Shown: in pieces, positions 62,023 to 64,000 of the stretch
How the letters are laid out: each line of letters starts with the position of its first letter
Numbering within the stretch: position 1 is the first letter of the stretch
DNA from: Limosilactobacillus caviae
GTDB taxonomy: Bacteria; Bacillota; Bacilli; Lactobacillales; Lactobacillaceae
NCBI RefSeq assembly: GCF_014635905.1
Contig: NZ_BMDS01000001.1
Span: forward strand, 248,001 to 312,000
DNA length: 64,000 nt
Reading direction: 5' to 3'
Notes under the pieces: model-generated
The model's input: the letters and a program-made list of their open reading frames with translations, nothing else
What the model was told of the DNA's origin: nothing
Database searches by the model: none
Program-made: the position numbers and the translations under genes

Positions 62023-63408
62023 TTAGTAGACAATAACTGGTTCATCTTTTTCTAAGTCATGGTAGGCTTGACCAGCAATGCTTGGCTGCATGTTAATACA
62101 ACCATGCGAACCATCACTTAAGTAGGCGGTCTTTGACCAATTATGGCGCCAACTTGCATCGTGGAAGCCGCATCCAGTTTCTGTAAATGGTGACCAGTAA
62201 TTAACTTTGCTTGCATAACTAGATCCGTCATCATTTTGTCCGCGGAGAACCGATGGACTTTGCTGGTACATAATATACCAAACTCCCTTTGGCGTTTTAT
62301 TGCCTTCGTTGTTAGTTCCGCTTACGATATCTGATTCAAGCACGCATTTTCCATCTTTGTAGAAGTAGGCACGTTGGTCAGCTAACGAAACTTCGGCATA
62401 AGTGTTACCAATTCCGTGATTAGTGGTAATGTTGTAGCCAAGGCCGGTAGTATTATAGCCGGTACCTTCTATGTCGTTTTTACCGTTAACTTCTTGTTGT
62501 CCGTTAATAATTGCCTTTGTTAGTGAGTCCCCGGCTTTTTTCTCACTAATTTTCCAACCATAGGAACCGTTAGCAGTAGTTGTAATTTCAGCACCGGAAT
62601 GGGTCCTAAATTTAAACGGCTTGCCAAGAGTAGCCTGCTCGTTATTAATCTTTTTAATTTGCTTATTTAATGCAGCGGTATTAAAGTTATATTTTCCGTT
62701 GCGGTACGTAGCTTCGGTAATAATCTGGCTGCTTGCAAAATTATACTTTTTATCTTGAACGAGGTAGGTTACCTTTTTACCCTTTAGTTTTTCTAGTTGT
62801 TGTTGCTCATTCTTAACAGTCTTACTATTGGCAGGAAGCGGCTTTTCATTATGCAACGCGATGTTGATTTTAGTACTTCCCGCTTGGTTATTTAACTGAT
62901 TAATGGCGTTTTGAAGGTTGTATTTAGTTCCGTTTACAGCTGGAACGATTGAAACTTTATCATTACGATAAATGGCGTACGCATCAACGGGGGCCTTACG
63001 CTTAGCATTGAGTTGTTGAACCTGTTCAGTCACCTTAGATTTAGCGGCGTTTAGTGACGCTTCATCAAAGTTGTCCGGCTTAACTGCCAACTCTATTGCT
63101 TTATGCGATGGAAAGAGCGAGAATTGCTTCTTTAAGGCTTGATTAAATTTTTGCTCATCATCATTTGTGAACTTGGCTTTCATTGGTTTAGATTGGTAAA
63201 CTAATTTATTGTCGACGTATACTTTTGTAGCTCCTGAGGTTCCTTTTACCTTTTCAAAAGCTTGCTTTGCGGTAAGTCCACCAACAGCAATATTATTAAT
63301 TGTCACATTTTTATTAAAATGATTTGCTTGGTGGATATACATACCGGCAATTAGAATGACTAGTAGTGCGACTAATCCAGTTAACCAGTATTTAATATTT
63401 GAACGCAT
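62023..63408 (-). CDS. L,D-transpeptidase (YkuD domain) with peptidoglycan-binding repeats
   Basis: A 461-residue membrane-anchored enzyme: an N-terminal helix (YWLTGLVALLVILIAGMYIHQA), a long region resembling PG-binding domain 4 (VTINNIAVGGLTAKQAFEKVKGTSG), then a C-terminal YkuD domain. Its catalytic SHGCINM places Cys437 and the preceding His. It forms 3-3 crosslinks or attaches proteins to peptidoglycan outside the membrane. GAGGAAGG precedes the ATG. It is monocistronic. Confidence 0.92.
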   Translation of the reverse strand: MRSNIKYWLTGLVALLVILIAGMYIHQANHFNKNVTINNIAVGGLTAKQAFEKVKGTSGATKVYVDNKLVYQSKPMKAKFTNDDEQKFNQALKKQFSLFPSHKAIELAVKPDNFDEASLNAAKSKVTEQVQQLNAKRKAPVDAYAIYRNDKVSIVPAVNGTKYNLQNAINQLNNQAGSTKINIALHNEKPLPANSKTVKNEQQQLEKLKGKKVTYLVQDKKYNFASSQIITEATYRNGKYNFNTAALNKQIKKINNEQATLGKPFKFRTHSGAEITTTANGSYGWKISEKKAGDSLTKAIINGQQEVNGKNDIEGTGYNTTGLGYNITTNHGIGNTYAEVSLADQRAYFYKDGKCVLESDIVSGTNNEGNKTPKGVWYIMYQQSPSVLRGQNDDGSSYASKVNYWSPFTETGCGFHDASWRHNWSKTAYLSDGSHGCINMQPSIAGQAYHDLEKDEPVIVY

Positions 63409-63487
63409 TATACCTTCCTCAAATTAAAAATAGTCACGTTTTTATCTTAGCACGTCTACCTAAATACTCAATAAAAAGATCATAAAA

Positions 63488-63730
63488 TTAACGGGCTTTT
63501 AAATAACGGTCAATTCCATCAAGAAAGAACTTAAAGAATAGACAAATGTTTAGTAGGAGAAATACTTTAAAGAATATTCGCCAACCAATTGCTTTTAAGG
63601 AAAGATGAAAAAGGTCATAGGCAATCACGAGAAAAATAAAAAGCAAATTAGCTCGTAAAATGTCTTTTGACCATTTATGATTGATAATATAGAACCAGAT
63701 AGTCGATAATTTTGAAAGAAATGATGTCAT
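63488..63730 (-). CDS. Small membrane protein of unknown function
   Basis: An 80-residue protein with about two hydrophobic segments (ANLLFIFLVIAYDLFHLSLKAIGWRIFFKVFLLLNICLFFKF). I do not recognise a family. It starts at ATG 63730; the next small frame upstream (63751-63831) is on the same strand, so they may be cotranscribed. Confidence 0.6.
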   Translation of the reverse strand: MTSFLSKLSTIWFYIINHKWSKDILRANLLFIFLVIAYDLFHLSLKAIGWRIFFKVFLLLNICLFFKFFLDGIDRYLKAR

Positions 63731-63750
63731 ATTGAAATCCCCGTCAGAAC

Positions 63751-63831
63751 TTATGAAAAGTTTGCGTAAATTATAGCAACAATAAAGAAAAAGATAGCAG
63801 TTAGATATGAAACCTTAAGATTATCCCGCAT
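63751..63831 (-). CDS. Putative 26-residue membrane peptide
   Basis: A short frame with GAAAGGTG seven bases before ATG 63831 and 26 residues, of which the last 18 are hydrophobic (LTAIFFFIVAIIYANFS). Size, ribosome site and position upstream of the 80-residue membrane gene support translation. The function is unknown; it could be a small membrane regulator. Confidence 0.5.
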   Translation of the reverse strand: MRDNLKVSYLTAIFFFIVAIIYANFS

Positions 63832-63921
63832 TTTAAACACCTTTCTAAAATGAAGATTGAATAAAAAATTCCCTATAATATAATAGTGATGTTTTGAATT
63901 ATCTGTAAAGGAGAAATTAAC

Positions 63922-64000
63922 TTGAACTTACGAGTAAAGCATTGGATTTATGGAATATTTTGCTTGTTAGTAGCAATAATTGCAATTGGTCCAGAATTAC
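63922..64000 (+). CDS. Start of a membrane or secreted protein, cut by the window end
   Basis: A TTG start with AAAGGAG upstream opens a frame of at least 26 residues: basic residues, then a hydrophobic helix (IYGIFCLLVAIIAIG), typical of a signal or anchor. The rest lies outside the window, so no identification is possible. Confidence 0.5.
   Translation, partial: MNLRVKHWIYGIFCLLVAIIAIGPEL

Noticed and set aside
1-64000. CRISPR array, prophage or insertion sequence in the window.
   Set aside because: No set of regularly spaced repeats, no phage structural genes, no transposase-like frame and no terminal repeats were seen.
1-64000. tRNA or rRNA genes.
   Set aside because: No cloverleaf with GTTCGA/T-loop context or rRNA-like stretch was recognised. 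I cannot run a search, so a missed tRNA is possible.

Overview
The window is a stretch of low-GC Firmicute chromosome that reads as a heterofermentative lactobacillus, most likely Limosilactobacillus reuteri or a close relative. This rests on gene content and style rather than a database match: AT-rich intergenic DNA, strong AAGGAGG-type ribosome binding sites, frequent GTG/TTG starts, T-box control of aminoacyl-tRNA synthetases, lactobacillus-type PepN and PepC peptidases, a LacS-type permease with a IIA tail, a KxYKxGKxW/LysM cell-wall hydrolase and DUF1002, PsiE-like and LTA-synthase-like proteins. There is no rRNA, recognisable tRNA, CRISPR array, prophage or intact insertion sequence. It looks like ordinary core/accessory chromosome with many one- and two-gene transcripts bounded by intrinsic terminators.

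Region by region. 1-12.9 kb is a stress/redox and housekeeping patchwork: two short-chain dehydrogenases, an HxlR regulator facing an ABM-like protein, a HAD phosphatase facing a MerR regulator that appears to control a flavodoxin through a textbook 19-bp-spacer promoter, an acetyltransferase, a Phd/RelE-type toxin-antitoxin pair, a secreted alpha/beta hydrolase, a truncated PadR regulator followed by an NmrA-like reductase, DUF1002 and PsiE proteins, asparaginase, a HesB-like protein and a glutamine amidotransferase. 13-16.9 kb holds the asparagine unit (Asn T-box, asnA, asnS) and a folate ECF S component with an unusual structured leader plus a GNAT gene. 17-24.5 kb holds pepN, a reductase, pepC and two membrane transport-like proteins. 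24.5-28.1 kb is a second redox cluster: HxlR, nitroreductase, a YodB-like HxlR, an NmrA-like reductase, an ElaA-like acetyltransferase behind a riboregulator-like leader, and two small cytochrome b5-like proteins. 28.2-31 kb has two divergent T-boxes, Met in front of a MetE-like enzyme and Ile in front of a ketopantoate-reductase-like enzyme.

31-45 kb: an amino-acid permease, an alkaline-phosphatase-like enzyme with a UMF1-type transporter, lacS divergent from an AraC regulator with a cre site, a 44-residue orphan protein with a consensus promoter, a T-box-controlled threonyl-tRNA synthetase whose editing residues and TGS domain are missing, a Ser/Asn-rich membrane protein, an NRAMP metal transporter and a zinc alcohol dehydrogenase with highly optimised codons. 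45-64 kb: an LTA-synthase-like membrane sulfatase split by one in-frame stop, a TetR regulator with two identical palindromic operators and an ABC exporter, a MacB-like ABC protein, an ArsR regulator, a GH73/LysM hydrolase, a LacI regulator, small lactobacillus-specific proteins, an MFS transporter, the His T-box with hisS, a MarR-like regulator, nnrE and an L,D-transpeptidase.

The most interesting points are the editing-deficient ThrRS, the unassigned leader RNAs upstream of the ElaA-like gene and of folT, the tandem b5-like proteins of which one lacks heme ligands, the orphan 44-residue gene, and the Ile T-box on a non-synthetase reductase. No spectacular multi-gene novel system is evident.
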